Assembly: GCF_000285515.1 (NCBI RefSeq)
Contig: NZ_HE610958.1
Coordinates: 507,958 to 570,949, forward strand
Direction of reading: 5' to 3'
DNA length: 62,992 nucleotides
From: Paenibacillus senegalensis JC66
GTDB taxonomy: Bacteria; Bacillota; Bacilli; Paenibacillales; NBRC-103111
Part shown: positions 8,194 through 17,623 of the stretch, piece by piece
How positions within the stretch are numbered: position 1 is the stretch's first letter
Layout of the letters: each line of letters begins with the position of its first letter
Notes under the pieces: generated by a model
What the model saw: the letters and a program-made list of their open reading frames with translations, nothing else
Databases searched by the model: none
Told to the model about the DNA's origin: nothing
Made by a program: the position numbers and the translations under genes

Positions 8194-10773
8194 TCAGCTA
8201 CCTGCTTTCCGGCTTCGGCTTTTCTCCGGTTTCGCCAAGCCTTTAATGAACGCAAGCCAGGTTCGCCACATCGTTGAGTCCGGCAGCGATTGACTCGGGC
8301 GACGGCCGTAGCGCTGCTGTTCGTCCCAGCTTGCCAGCTCCGCCATCCGCTTAGTTTCCTCCTCCGTCAAGCTAAGGGCGCTTACGTATTCCCTTAAGGT
8401 CATATGAACCAAGCGCGGCCCTCTTTTCTTATAGAGCCGAAGCCAAAGCTCATCCAAGCGTTTCATCCCGCGTCTAGCCGAACGGGATCTGTTCGGATTC
8501 CCGCTTTCTATATAAGCTGGAGAGGTTTGTGACTGTCTGCTTCGCAGCAGCTTCCACCCCCATACAGCCAATATAGCGATCGCGATTCCTGCCGAACATT
8601 TGGCTGCTGTGGCTATATGGCTTTTTAGAAAACCAGGAACAGCTTCAACCGGAGCCATTAATAATCCGGCAAGCATGGACCCGAACTGATGGAGCTTCCC
8701 GCTCCCAAAGACCCTATTCTCTGAGGCCCCGCCACTAGTACCATCGGCCTCACCGTTAGGCGGCTCTTTCTGCTCGCTTTGACCGGGAAGCATTTCAGCA
8801 TCAGCAGCGTACTTATTGTCATTTTCCGCGGTCATGTTCAGATTCTCCGCACGAGAAAGCTCGGCAAAGCCCGGAGTCGGCTCGAACGCTACCCAGCCAT
8901 GCTCCTGCAGGTAAACCTCAGGCCAGGAATGGGCATCGGCATTGCGCACTGTTGCCAAATAGCCGTCTCCCGAGAAGGAGGACAATTCCAGGCCATCAAC
9001 TCCCGCAGGCTGCGCAGCGCGGATTTCTCCGGGGGCGAAGCCTTTCACCCAGCGGGCCGGCACACCTGCCGACCTCAGTAAAACAACCATAGAGGTCGAG
9101 AAATAATCACAATAGCCCAGCGGATGCTCGAAAAGAAAGTAGTCGACGAAATCCTCCCCCGCAGGCGGGACTACTGCCATGTCCAGACTGTAGCTATAGC
9201 CGGTGCGAAGGAAATGCTCAATCGCCTTCGCTTTATCATAGTCGTTATCATAGTCGATCGTCAGGTCTGCTGCCAACTGCCGAACGCGCTCCGGGAGTGA
9301 GGCGGGGAGCTGCAGATAGGCCTCCCAATCCGTATCCGGGTAAGGCTCATATCCCGAAATCAACAGCTCGCCTTCCCGCTCTGGCAGCATCACTTCCACC
9401 GAATATTGCTTTAACGGAGTAGAGGAAGTAAGGACGGACGCCCCGGTGAACAAATCAATGTCCAGGTTTGCCGGATCAGCGGGCTGTCCGTTTTTCAAAA
9501 CAAGCTCTTCCACCTGACGTATCGTCCCTCCTGCAAACAAGCGGTTAGCCGGAGCCCGTTCGGTCAGAAGCACCTGTTGTACAATCACCCGCCGCCCCTC
9601 TTCCGGCTCGGATTGAAGGAGGACAGAAGCTGCGTCATTCTCCAAGAGAGATTCACGGTTAATACTTGCCAGTTCCAAAGTATTCGGAGACTGGCTCCAG
9701 CCGCGCCCATCATAATAGTTTCGCGATTCCCCCCGCCAATAGACAACCTCTTCTGTCCAAGCAGCAAAAACAATACCCGAGTCGGGAATTAACGGGCCCC
9801 CCAAACTGGAATCATTGCTGGAATAGCCGCTCCTTGCCCCCGCATAGGCGGTCACTCTCACCTCTTCTGCGGACTGCATGGGTGCATCCAGCTTGCGCTT
9901 CATCGCTTCCGGCAGAAGATCCGCTAACGCTAAATTCTGGTCTTGGAGCTTCATCGCCTCAGCTACAGAAGGTGCCAGTTGGTACCCTCCCCACCCCGCT
10001 CCCATGCATAAAGCTATGACCAGGCCCGCTCCTGCGAGCCAGCCTCTCAGCCAGCGGCCGTGCACGACCGGGATTTGCTCCAACCTGCCCGCCAAAGAAG
10101 CCAACGATGCAAGCAGCAGTCCGGCGGCCAATCCTCTGGCCATGGAAGCCGTTGTGTCCAAGCCATAACCCGCATGCAGCAGCAGTAAATAAACAACAGT
10201 AAGCAGCGTCAGCCAAAGCATCGATTTCCTTAACAGAACTAGACTATGGAGCACGTAGACCAGCATAGCCATCCCCGCCAAAAACAACAGCGTTCTAGCA
10301 GCACCGCTAACCAGCTCCGGCGCTCCCTGCCTTAATGCGTTTATATCTGCCAAAAAAAGATCGGCGAGCGTCACCCACCAGCCATCCAGAGGAAATTGGT
10401 GCGGATAATAGAACACCGCAACCCACATAAATACGGATACTCCCTTGACAACTATGTCCAGAGCCGATGGCAGCCGCACCAAGTCAATCGCAAGAAAAGA
10501 ACCCATAGCCGCTATAAACAAGGGAACATGATACAGCTTGACGGAAGCGGGAAGCTCCCCTAACGGAATAAGCCATTCTCTCAGCAGCAGAAACAACAGC
10601 AGTGCCGCCATTGCATCAAGCAGCCATTTTTTCGCTCCAGTAAGCGGGGGGGCAGAATCATCAGGCTCCGAAGCTTGTTCCGGTCGTCGTTCGATCGCCT
10701 GTTGTTGGATCGCCCGTTGTTGGATCGGCCGTCGTTCGATCGGTTGCCGTTGTCGATCCAGTTCTTGGAACAT
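8194..10773 (-). CDS. Transglutaminase-like membrane protein (TgpA type)
   Basis: A protein of about 859 residues. The N-terminal third has several hydrophobic segments, then comes an extracytoplasmic transglutaminase-like domain with the catalytic triad readable as C555 (LGYCDYFSTSMV), H615 (DAHSWPEVYL) and E631 (WVAFEPTPG), then another membrane segment and a charged C-terminal tail with a DUF4129-like end. It is the third gene of a MoxR-DUF58-transglutaminase operon, a widespread arrangement of unknown substrate. ATG at 10773 is chosen because GAGGAGGTG lies 7 nt upstream, although the frame opens at 10890. Its first 113 nt overlap the end of the DUF58 gene, and residues 6-30 are a translated 5-residue repeat (IERRP/IQQRA). 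Confidence 0.88.
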   Translation of the reverse strand: MFQELDRQRQPIERRPIQQRAIQQQAIERRPEQASEPDDSAPPLTGAKKWLLDAMAALLLFLLLREWLIPLGELPASVKLYHVPLFIAAMGSFLAIDLVRLPSALDIVVKGVSVFMWVAVFYYPHQFPLDGWWVTLADLFLADINALRQGAPELVSGAARTLLFLAGMAMLVYVLHSLVLLRKSMLWLTLLTVVYLLLLHAGYGLDTTASMARGLAAGLLLASLASLAGRLEQIPVVHGRWLRGWLAGAGLVIALCMGAGWGGYQLAPSVAEAMKLQDQNLALADLLPEAMKRKLDAPMQSAEEVRVTAYAGARSGYSSNDSSLGGPLIPDSGIVFAAWTEEVVYWRGESRNYYDGRGWSQSPNTLELASINRESLLENDAASVLLQSEPEEGRRVIVQQVLLTERAPANRLFAGGTIRQVEELVLKNGQPADPANLDIDLFTGASVLTSSTPLKQYSVEVMLPEREGELLISGYEPYPDTDWEAYLQLPASLPERVRQLAADLTIDYDNDYDKAKAIEHFLRTGYSYSLDMAVVPPAGEDFVDYFLFEHPLGYCDYFSTSMVVLLRSAGVPARWVKGFAPGEIRAAQPAGVDGLELSSFSGDGYLATVRNADAHSWPEVYLQEHGWVAFEPTPGFAELSRAENLNMTAENDNKYAADAEMLPGQSEQKEPPNGEADGTSGGASENRVFGSGKLHQFGSMLAGLLMAPVEAVPGFLKSHIATAAKCSAGIAIAILAVWGWKLLRSRQSQTSPAYIESGNPNRSRSARRGMKRLDELWLRLYKKRGPRLVHMTLREYVSALSLTEEETKRMAELASWDEQQRYGRRPSQSLPDSTMWRTWLAFIKGLAKPEKSRSRKAGS

Positions 10774-11938
10774 AAGTCCCCACCTCCTCACGATGCCGCT
10801 GCTTCTGCGTACGCAGGACGCGAATACCTGCTGCTTGAAGACCGTCCAGCCAAGGGATATTGAGCAGCGTCCGCCCAGGCTCCTCCGCATAAATCAAGGT
10901 GACCGTCCGCCCCCGATTCAGGCGAACAAGCTTCAGCCTCCTGACCAGCAGTTCGTCTACAGTCGAGCATATATAGATGAAATGACCCGGCGGGGAGCTG
11001 GCGCATATGCTTTGGAGCCATTGATCCTCCCAGCCGCTATAACTAGGCTGCAATGCCGCAAGCCACCGCGCTGCCTGGCTCCAGTCCGCTGCCGCAGGCT
11101 CAAGCTGGAGTGAAGCTTGTCCGCAAACCATGCGGATTCGGCTGCAGCGGGGCCATTGCTGGAAACTAATACCCGCCGCCAAGCTCACTCTCCATTCAAA
11201 GCTGTCTCCTTCGAGCCCATTGGATGGGTCGATGCACAATTCTAAGACTTCGGACCGAGACTCCGCCAATTCGCGGACTTTTAATTCACCGCTCTTGGCT
11301 GTCGCCTTCCAATGAATGCGATTATAGGAATCACCATCCACATATCCGCGCAGCTGCGGTGTCCAGTCTTCCTCCGACCGGTATCCTTTAACCGTTAACG
11401 CCTCATTCTCGCCGGAGCTAGAATACAGCGAATGCGGAGCGGCAAAGGGGGAGGGATAGACAGTTAGCCACTGCTCCGCACGGAAGCTGCGACGCCGCTG
11501 CATCAAACCAAACCAGTCCCCGGCGGCAGCCTCCATTTTTTCCAAACGGTAGATTCCGCGCGGCAGTCCCTGCAAAGGATAGGTGAAAACCACACGAGAG
11601 CGAAACCAGGGAAAAAGCAGGCGCCGGATCTGCCTCATCTCCCCTGTGCCTTGATGAACCCAGCAATCCACTAGTTCCAGCCATGGCAGCGGCCAGCGTG
11701 AATGGCGTCGCCACTCTCCCTGCACTTCTGTCGTCTCGCAGGGGGATAGACACTCCTTGGAAACGACTCTGCGCATGCTTGTCCCCGCCATACCTAGCCA
11801 CGGGGTTACGGCGGAATAGAAGAGCAAGCCCCCCAGCACACAGGCGACGAACAGAACGGAGGACTCTGTGCCAACTGCAAACAGAACAAGGCAGAACCCT
11901 AGACATAAGACTACCAGCACTACATTCGCCCACCTCAT
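10661..11938 (-). CDS. DUF58 (vWA-like) domain protein
   Basis: A 425-residue protein with two hydrophobic segments at the N-terminus (about residues 4-20 and 25-45), then a beta-rich part, then the DUF58 core containing GDSYNRIHWKATAKSGELKVRE. Such proteins are encoded next to MoxR ATPases and are thought to work with them on the cell envelope. ATG overlaps the moxR stop as ATGA. The last 30 residues consist of threonine/aspartate repeats (TTADP, TTGDP, TTGDR) produced by the 15-bp DNA repeat, and they overlap the start of the transglutaminase gene in another frame. The natural end was probably nearer to the VGTYVPRTGS stretch. Confidence 0.85.
   Translation of the reverse strand: MRWANVVLVVLCLGFCLVLFAVGTESSVLFVACVLGGLLFYSAVTPWLGMAGTSMRRVVSKECLSPCETTEVQGEWRRHSRWPLPWLELVDCWVHQGTGEMRQIRRLLFPWFRSRVVFTYPLQGLPRGIYRLEKMEAAAGDWFGLMQRRRSFRAEQWLTVYPSPFAAPHSLYSSSGENEALTVKGYRSEEDWTPQLRGYVDGDSYNRIHWKATAKSGELKVRELAESRSEVLELCIDPSNGLEGDSFEWRVSLAAGISFQQWPRCSRIRMVCGQASLQLEPAAADWSQAARWLAALQPSYSGWEDQWLQSICASSPPGHFIYICSTVDELLVRRLKLVRLNRGRTVTLIYAEEPGRTLLNIPWLDGLQAAGIRVLRTQKQRHREEVGTYVPRTGSTTATDRTTADPTTGDPTTGDRTTTGTSFGA
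10681..10757. repeat. 15-bp tandem repeat inside a gene overlap
   Basis: Five consecutive units of 15-17 bp of the type CGNCYGTYGTTSGAT, for example CGCCTGTTGTTGGAT and CGCCCGTTGTTGGAT. The array lies wholly within the 113-bp overlap of the DUF58 and transglutaminase genes and is translated in two frames as five-residue repeats. Confidence 0.85.
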
Positions 11939-12933
11939 GACGGTCCTGTTCCTTTGCCGATACGCGGCAGGCCTGGAATATGTACTTGATTGACAATCTG
12001 GTTTAACAGTCCTTCAGCGTGCTGGCGGTTTATTCTTGCCTCTGCTGTAAGACGCAGCCGATGAGCAACAACAGGAGATAATGTTTGCTTAACATCGTCA
12101 GGCAGCACATAGCCTCTCCCCATGAGAAGCGCTCTTGCCTGGGAAGCATGCATAAGCGCTAAAGACGCCCGCGGGCTAGCCCCAAGTGCAATCCACTGGT
12201 GGTGTCGGGTGGCTGAGACCAGCTCTACAATGTACTGCTTAACCGATTCATCGACATGGACACTGCGCACCCTGCGCTGAAGCTCCTTAAGCTGCTCCCG
12301 TTCAATTACCGGTCTCACCCTGTCTAACGGGTGGCGATCGGGATTTCTCCCCAGCATCTCCGCTTCATGGGCAGCACTTGGATAACCGAGCCTAATACGT
12401 ATTAAAAAACGATCCAGCTGGGCTTCCGGCAGGGGGTAGGTACCCTCGTACTCTATCGGATTTTGCGTGGCGAGCAGGAGAAACGGGACCGGCAGCGGAA
12501 ACGTAATTCCATCTACGGAGACATGCTTTTCTTCCATAGCTTCCAGTAAAGCGGATTGGGTTTTCGGTGAAGCCCGGTTGAGCTCATCAGCCAGGACAAT
12601 ATTAGAAAAGAGAGGGCCCTCTCTAAACTCAAATTCATTGGTCTGCCGATTGAGAATGGATACTCCCGTAATATCTGCCGGCAATAGATCAGGAGTAAAC
12701 TGCAGCCGTTTAAAGCGGCAATCAATCGTTTTTGCCAATGCCCGCACCAGTGTAGTCTTGCCGACTCCAGGCACATCCTCCATGAGCACATGGCCTCCGC
12801 AAATCACCGCAATCATCAGCAGTTCTATGGCATCCCTTTTGCCTATGACAGCCTGCTCCATACTTTCTATCATTTGCTGCAGGATTTCTTCCGGCTGATC
12901 TGTAAATATCGAACGCCTAATTGTCAAGCTCAT
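11935..12933 (-). CDS. MoxR-family AAA+ ATPase
   Basis: A 332-residue AAA+ ATPase of the MoxR subfamily, usually a chaperone-like partner of DUF58/vWA proteins. Seen: Walker A GVGKTT (56-61), Walker B with NIVLADELNR (111-120), sensor 1 ATQNP (155-159) and the C-terminal lid domain with the ASPRAS motif. It is the first gene of the operon; GAGGAGGG lies 7 nt before ATG 12933. The stop overlaps the next start by 4 bp, which suggests translational coupling. Confidence 0.93.
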   Translation of the reverse strand: MSLTIRRSIFTDQPEEILQQMIESMEQAVIGKRDAIELLMIAVICGGHVLMEDVPGVGKTTLVRALAKTIDCRFKRLQFTPDLLPADITGVSILNRQTNEFEFREGPLFSNIVLADELNRASPKTQSALLEAMEEKHVSVDGITFPLPVPFLLLATQNPIEYEGTYPLPEAQLDRFLIRIRLGYPSAAHEAEMLGRNPDRHPLDRVRPVIEREQLKELQRRVRSVHVDESVKQYIVELVSATRHHQWIALGASPRASLALMHASQARALLMGRGYVLPDDVKQTLSPVVAHRLRLTAEARINRQHAEGLLNQIVNQVHIPGLPRIGKGTGPS

Positions 12934-13110
12934 CCTGTCGCCCTCCTCACTTAAAGACCTGTTTGTCTAGAATGAGAAGGCTTACAGGCGCCGCAACCCG
13001 GCTTTGGCGGAAATACCTCCTCAACTAGCAGCTTTTCACCTGGGTGCATGATCGTTCCCGGGAAAAGGCAAGGCTCTATTTCCTACCATTATTTCCAAAT
13101 TGCTAGAGCG

Positions 13111-14580
13111 CTACACCTCGAATGGAAGAGCGATGATATTTTTTTGCAGGATTACTTGGTGGTTTTCCCCACCGATAGTAAAGCCTGTGATCGTATAGCC
13201 TAACCATTCGGCTGCCATCCTCAGCCCTACATACACTTCTCCATCCTCGATGAACACGTCGCTTATATAATGCTGCTTAAATCCGTTAAGCCCATCCACA
13301 ATAATCAGATTGGCTTCAGGTTCAAAGACAGCCTGGCGGGAAAATGTCTGCAGCAGCAGATTCCCCCCCTCTCCATAGCCGGGTAAGCGGCCACTCAAAT
13401 ATTCCGACACAAATGAGAAAGGAACAGCAAAACGATCCCTCTGAAAGCGGTACTGGCCGCTTTCCAAGCTTAAGCTAAGCCCGTTCACGGTTATTTGCAA
13501 AGCAGGAGACGCCTGAGCGTCCTCCTTCCAGGATTTGTTCGCATCCGTCTGAGCCTCGCTGGAAGCAAGAGCTGCAAGCTCCTCAGGACCCTTGGAAGGA
13601 ATATGAGTAGATATGGAAGATGTCCGATAAGGCCCTTGCTCCACCCTTTCCGCTTGCCCGCCTTGTGCTGTCCTGTCTCCCTTGTCTGCCTGGTGGTCCG
13701 TCATGGTTTTCATCCAATGTTTGTACTGCGCAAAGGTAAGAGGTTCCCGCTCCCATTTCGATGAACCGATCCGGAACTGAACCGGCCTGGGCTGCCTATC
13801 ATCTAAAGCAGCAAACGTATAACCTTGCTCCCGATAATAGGCGATAATTTCGGGAAGCGCTTCTACGGTTGCGCTGTGTCCGGGTCCGTCATGCAGAAGA
13901 ACAACAGCCCGCTCATGCAGGACACTTCTTTTGATATTGTCTATAATTTCCTGCGCGGTTACTCCTTTTCGCTTAGAATCTCCGCTATCCACATTCCAAT
14001 CGACCACGGTATATCCTGCAGTGCTTAGCAGTTGGTAGTAAAAAGCGTCGAAATTCGTAAAAGTCCCCCCTGGTGCCCTTACCAGCGTTGGGGAAGTTAA
14101 AGTTTGACTATGAATAAGAGCCTCGGTTTCAAGCAGCTGTTCCCAGAATCCGCCGAAGCTGGAATAAAGCTCTTCATATCGATGGTTATAGCTATGGTTG
14201 CCTAGGGCATGACCTTCTTCTATAATTCTGCTCACCGTATCGGGGGCGCGCTCCACTCTTTCACCGAGCACAAAGAACGTAGCTGGAATCTGCTCGTCAG
14301 CCAGAATGTCCAATATCTTCTCCGTATGTATGCTTGGGCCGTCATCAAAGGTCAAATATACCGTTCGTTCCGTCGCTGCGCGGGCTGATTCCGAATCTGC
14401 TTCTAAAGCCGCATAGTCTACCCGCTCATTGCGAATCAGCTGCGCATACTCGCTTTTCAGGAGAGCATCATATTGCACCGAGGAATTGGCACAGCCTATC
14501 GTAGTAAACAAAGCCTGCACAAACAAGCAGCTGACAAGCATGACCATATACCGGAGCGGGCGACACGGCTTCCTCATCAT
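13111..14580 (-). CDS. Secreted polysaccharide deacetylase with C-terminal stalk-like domain
   Basis: A 489-residue exported protein likely to deacetylate peptidoglycan or another wall glycan. Seen: a signal peptide (about 1-31, ending TTIGCANSS, which could be a poor lipobox), then a complete NodB domain with TFDDGP (77-82), GNHSYNH (127-133), RAPGG (168-172), VDWNVDSGD (193-201) and LLHDG (228-232); all expected metal and catalytic residues are present. A linker follows and then a domain of about 120 residues resembling the copper-amine-oxidase-N-like stalk domain common in Paenibacillus surface proteins (FAVPFSFVSEYL, VYVGLRMAAEWLGY). It is transcribed alone. The fragment at 5219-5653 is a relative. 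Confidence 0.9.
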   Translation of the reverse strand: MMRKPCRPLRYMVMLVSCLFVQALFTTIGCANSSVQYDALLKSEYAQLIRNERVDYAALEADSESARAATERTVYLTFDDGPSIHTEKILDILADEQIPATFFVLGERVERAPDTVSRIIEEGHALGNHSYNHRYEELYSSFGGFWEQLLETEALIHSQTLTSPTLVRAPGGTFTNFDAFYYQLLSTAGYTVVDWNVDSGDSKRKGVTAQEIIDNIKRSVLHERAVVLLHDGPGHSATVEALPEIIAYYREQGYTFAALDDRQPRPVQFRIGSSKWEREPLTFAQYKHWMKTMTDHQADKGDRTAQGGQAERVEQGPYRTSSISTHIPSKGPEELAALASSEAQTDANKSWKEDAQASPALQITVNGLSLSLESGQYRFQRDRFAVPFSFVSEYLSGRLPGYGEGGNLLLQTFSRQAVFEPEANLIIVDGLNGFKQHYISDVFIEDGEVYVGLRMAAEWLGYTITGFTIGGENHQVILQKNIIALPFEV

Positions 14581-14768
14581 GATCTTCCTCCCGAGAATCT
14601 AGTTTAATCCATGCGTCAATCTTTTAATTCCTTTTAAAAATACTGTTAATAGAATATATATGAGAGAAAACCAGATGTTAGAACCGCCCTATCCTGTACA
14701 GACTCTGCCCCAGGTGCTGTGAATCTGCCGCAAATCAATTAAATTAACACCCGGTAAAATCCGTCAAA

Positions 14769-14803
14769 ATAAAGAAACGACTCCTGTTTAAGAGTCGTCT
14801 CCC
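14769..14803 (-). terminator. Intrinsic terminator after the lipase-like gene
   Basis: On the minus strand ACGACTC pairs with GAGTCGT around a short loop and is followed by TTCTTTATTTT. It lies 90 bp past the stop of the gene at 14890. In the remainder of the gap 14581-14889 I see nothing definite. Confidence 0.7.
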
Positions 14804-14889
14804 GATAAGTTATAGTAAGAATACAGGCCGGGTGCCTGTCATCCCCTTTTCCGACCAAGCGGTTCGTCCTTTAAATAGGAGCCGCAGGG

Positions 14890-15624
14890 TTATCCCTGAC
14901 TTATGTCCGGCTCCCATGCTGCAACCGGAGCAACCTCTTCATTCTCGTATAAGCGGCCCCATATTTTATCCATGACTTTAGTGAGGTTGTCACAGCCGTC
15001 TTTATCTTTAGTTTGGTCGCAGAAATATAATGGATGGCCCCCTTCTATTTGGACAACATCCCTTCTCGATGCCGATCCGATAAATGGCAGGCGCCACCAT
15101 GTCACAACGTCTCCGCTTTCTCTCAAGCAGTACACATCATCCCGCCATTCCGCATGAATGTAGCCGCCAGGTGATCCGACCTGAACGACATGGCGAACAG
15201 GATAGCCCTGTTTGCGAAGCATTCGCGCAGCCAAGTAAGCTGCAATACCGCCACCGCTATGTCCTATCAGCAGGATTTCACCCTCTCCGCTGCTGCCATA
15301 GTGCTTGCGTATAATGCGGCTCAGATATGCCGCTCTGGGAGAGCGCTCGGCAGGCTGGTACATATCCTGAAACACGTGCCACATCTGTTTGCGAATAGTC
15401 GGTTTTAGCTGCTCCCTGGGGATATCATCCATCGTCCCGTACGGATAAAGAGCCTCTGTGTGAGAACAATTCCAGCCATTGTTCCGATAACGCTCCTTAA
15501 TATGCTTCATGGCTGGACCAAACATATCACCGGATTTCCAAGTGCTGATCCCGGCAACAAAATAAACGGATACTTTAGGCAGGTTAGGGGACAGCTTCCC
15601 GGTGCTCGGCGCATCATCTTGCAT
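14890..15624 (-). CDS. Alpha/beta-hydrolase fold protein, lipase-like
   Basis: A 244-residue protein with a nucleophile elbow LIGHSGGG (S123) after a beta strand and a following helix AAYLAARMLRKQGY, as in lipases and esterases. The N-terminal VSVYFVAGISTW strand would carry the oxyanion hole. No signal peptide is seen, so it is cytoplasmic. A histidine near the C-terminus (GGHPLYF) may complete the triad. The substrate is unknown. The start at 15624 has GGGAGG about 10 nt upstream. It follows bcp by 16 bp and is probably in one transcript with it. Confidence 0.75.
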   Translation of the reverse strand: MQDDAPSTGKLSPNLPKVSVYFVAGISTWKSGDMFGPAMKHIKERYRNNGWNCSHTEALYPYGTMDDIPREQLKPTIRKQMWHVFQDMYQPAERSPRAAYLSRIIRKHYGSSGEGEILLIGHSGGGIAAYLAARMLRKQGYPVRHVVQVGSPGGYIHAEWRDDVYCLRESGDVVTWWRLPFIGSASRRDVVQIEGGHPLYFCDQTKDKDGCDNLTKVMDKIWGRLYENEEVAPVAAWEPDISQG

Positions 15625-15640
15625 GTCGGCAATCCTCCCT

Positions 15641-16114
15641 TCAGGTCTTGATTTGCTGAATTTTTTCCAAAATTTTGTCCAAGTGTCCTTTGATCCGCAC
15701 CTTTCTCCATTCCTCTAGCAGCTTGCCGTTTTGATCAATTAGAAATGTGGATCTTTCCACTCCCATATATTCCCGTCCATACATTTTCTTCATTTTCCAA
15801 ACTCCGTATAGGGAGCACACTTCCTTATCCTCGTCTGCAAGCAGTAAAAAGGGAAGGGAGTGTTTGGCGATAAAGGTTTCATGGGAAGTTACCGGATCAG
15901 GACTAATTCCTATAATTTCAGCTCCAGCTTCACGGATTTTGGCGGAATAATCGCGAAAATCGCAAGCTTGCTGGGTGCAGGTCGGTGTCATATTTTTAGG
16001 ATAAAAATAAAGAATGACCAGCTTGCCGCGGAAATCCTTCAGGGAAACATCCCTTCCGTTAGAGCCCGGCAGCGTAAAATCAGGAACAGGCTTGCCTATT
16101 TGTAATGTTGTCAT
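15641..16114 (-). CDS. bcp: Thiol peroxidase of the Bcp/PrxQ family
   Basis: A 157-residue peroxiredoxin that reduces hydrogen peroxide and organic peroxides using thioredoxin. Seen: the thioredoxin-like fold start PDFTLPGSNG, the active site PTCTQQACDFRD with peroxidatic C46 and a second cysteine at C51 (the two-cysteine Bcp pattern), and the usual VERSTFLIDQNGKL strand. A threonine stands where most family members have G at the active-site start (NMTPTC). Length is normal. First gene of a pair with the lipase-like gene. Confidence 0.95.
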   Translation of the reverse strand: MTTLQIGKPVPDFTLPGSNGRDVSLKDFRGKLVILYFYPKNMTPTCTQQACDFRDYSAKIREAGAEIIGISPDPVTSHETFIAKHSLPFLLLADEDKEVCSLYGVWKMKKMYGREYMGVERSTFLIDQNGKLLEEWRKVRIKGHLDKILEKIQQIKT

Positions 16115-16351
16115 GCTAATTTCCCCCTACATATCGTATAATGCTCTTTTTTCTGAAAACCATTCTTTATTTTAGGAAATGCATTTTGGCAGTTTGCAGG
16201 TAATTGGCCGGTAAATGTTAACATACATAAAGACTTAAACCGCTAAGTAATATTAATTTTAACAAGTGGTGAGCAAATAATAAAATAGTGCCGCCTTCTG
16301 GGCGTTCTGGATGGCGGAGAGCCTCTCTATTAATCTGGCAAACCGTTCTAC

Positions 16352-16381
16352 TTGCGACCGGACAGACGAAAGAACTATAAT
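16352..16381 (+). promoter_or_regulatory. Sigma-A promoter upstream of the LCP gene
   Basis: TTGCGA (16352-16357) and TATAAT (16376-16381) with an 18-bp spacer. The transcript would have a leader of about 150 nt, in which I find no known riboswitch. The rest of the gap 16115-16534 holds a small hairpin CCGCC/GGCGG at 16291-16317 upstream of the promoter and nothing else that I can name. Confidence 0.6.
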
Positions 16382-16534
16382 ATAGGATAGATTTTTGTTT
16401 CTTGATGTCAACATTTGTCGCCTGCTATTCTAACAGATGTATCAGGAACATAGTAGTTCATACTACTAACTAATCTTAAACTGGATAATTGCGAAACCGC
16501 GCTGTGCATAAAGCGCACTCGGAAGGGAGTAATC

Positions 16535-17572
16535 ATGCGCAAAAAAATAAAGTGGATTGTGCTAACCCTTACCGTTCTGATCTTGGGAACAGTTTTTTAT
16601 TTCGGTTACCACATTTTTACATTCGCTGGTGATATTTATGTTGGGGACGATCCGGATGATCACAAATTTTTCTCCCCTGCGAATCCGACTGAAAATCCTC
16701 CTCCACCCAAATGGGAAGGAACAGAACGAGTTAACATTTTACTGCTGGGCGCAGACGCCCGCGACGATGGTGCTCCGGGCAGGGCTGATACTATTATGGT
16801 CGCCTCTATTGATCCCGTCAGCAAGAACACCTATCTGTTTTCTATATTAAGGGATACTTATGTTGAAATTGGCAACCGCGGCAAAGACCGTATCAATGCG
16901 GCGCTCGTATATGGCGGCCCCAACTTGGCTATGCGAACAGTAAGCGAATTAATGGGCATACCTATTCAATATTATATTTACACCGATTTTAGAGGATTTG
17001 AAGCTCTTGTAGATTCAGTCAATGGCGTTGAAATCGATGTTGAAAAGGATATGTATTATTACGACAGCTACGATGATTACGAAATTAATTTAAAAGAAGG
17101 GCTCCAGGTACTTGATGGGGAAAAAGCACTGCAATATGTCCGCTTCAGGCACGATAAATTAGGCGACTACACCCGGACAGAACGCCAGCGCAATTTGCTC
17201 AATGCATTGGCGCAGAAGATGCAAAAGACTACATCGCTCATCCGCCTGCCTTCTATTTTACAAAGCGTAGAGCCTTATATTGAAACGAATATTTCCAGAA
17301 ATAATTTGATAAAGCTGGCCGCGCTTGGCTTTGAAGCCAAAACGAGTGACATGGTCACCGAGCAAATTCCGCCGATGTCCCTGCTCAGAGAAACGACAAT
17401 AAATGGAGCGCAGGTTATTCTGGCAGACGAAGATGACCTTCATCAATATATAGAAGAATTATTTATCCAGCATGAACAAGAGCCAGAAGAAGATACCGAA
17501 CCGGAGCCCAACAGTATTCCGGGTTCCAGCTCTTCAACGCCAAATCCTAATAACCAGCCATCGGCGCGTTAA
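16535..17572 (+). CDS. LytR-CpsA-Psr (LCP) family wall-polymer ligase
   Basis: A 345-residue membrane-anchored enzyme that transfers teichoic acid or other glycopolymers from lipid carrier to peptidoglycan. Seen: a short basic N-terminus, one membrane segment at about 7-29, and an extracytoplasmic LCP domain starting near residue 65 with the catalytic R83 and D85 (GRADTI), R106/D107 (ILRDTYV), the INAA motif and FRHDKLGDYTRTERQ near 197-213. The C-terminus ends in a low-complexity Pro/Asn/Ser tail. GGAAGGGAG precedes ATG 16535. It may be cotranscribed with hemL, 52 bp downstream. Confidence 0.93.
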   Translation: MRKKIKWIVLTLTVLILGTVFYFGYHIFTFAGDIYVGDDPDDHKFFSPANPTENPPPPKWEGTERVNILLLGADARDDGAPGRADTIMVASIDPVSKNTYLFSILRDTYVEIGNRGKDRINAALVYGGPNLAMRTVSELMGIPIQYYIYTDFRGFEALVDSVNGVEIDVEKDMYYYDSYDDYEINLKEGLQVLDGEKALQYVRFRHDKLGDYTRTERQRNLLNALAQKMQKTTSLIRLPSILQSVEPYIETNISRNNLIKLAALGFEAKTSDMVTEQIPPMSLLRETTINGAQVILADEDDLHQYIEELFIQHEQEPEEDTEPEPNSIPGSSSSTPNPNNQPSAR

Positions 17573-17623
17573 CGGACAGAGGAAACAGCTGGTCGCAGTT
17601 TGTTATAAAGGAGTTTCTATACT

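Noticed and set aside
16115-16534. A cyclic-di-AMP or other riboswitch before the LCP gene
   Set aside because: The long leader has short hairpins but none of the conserved core sequences of a known class.
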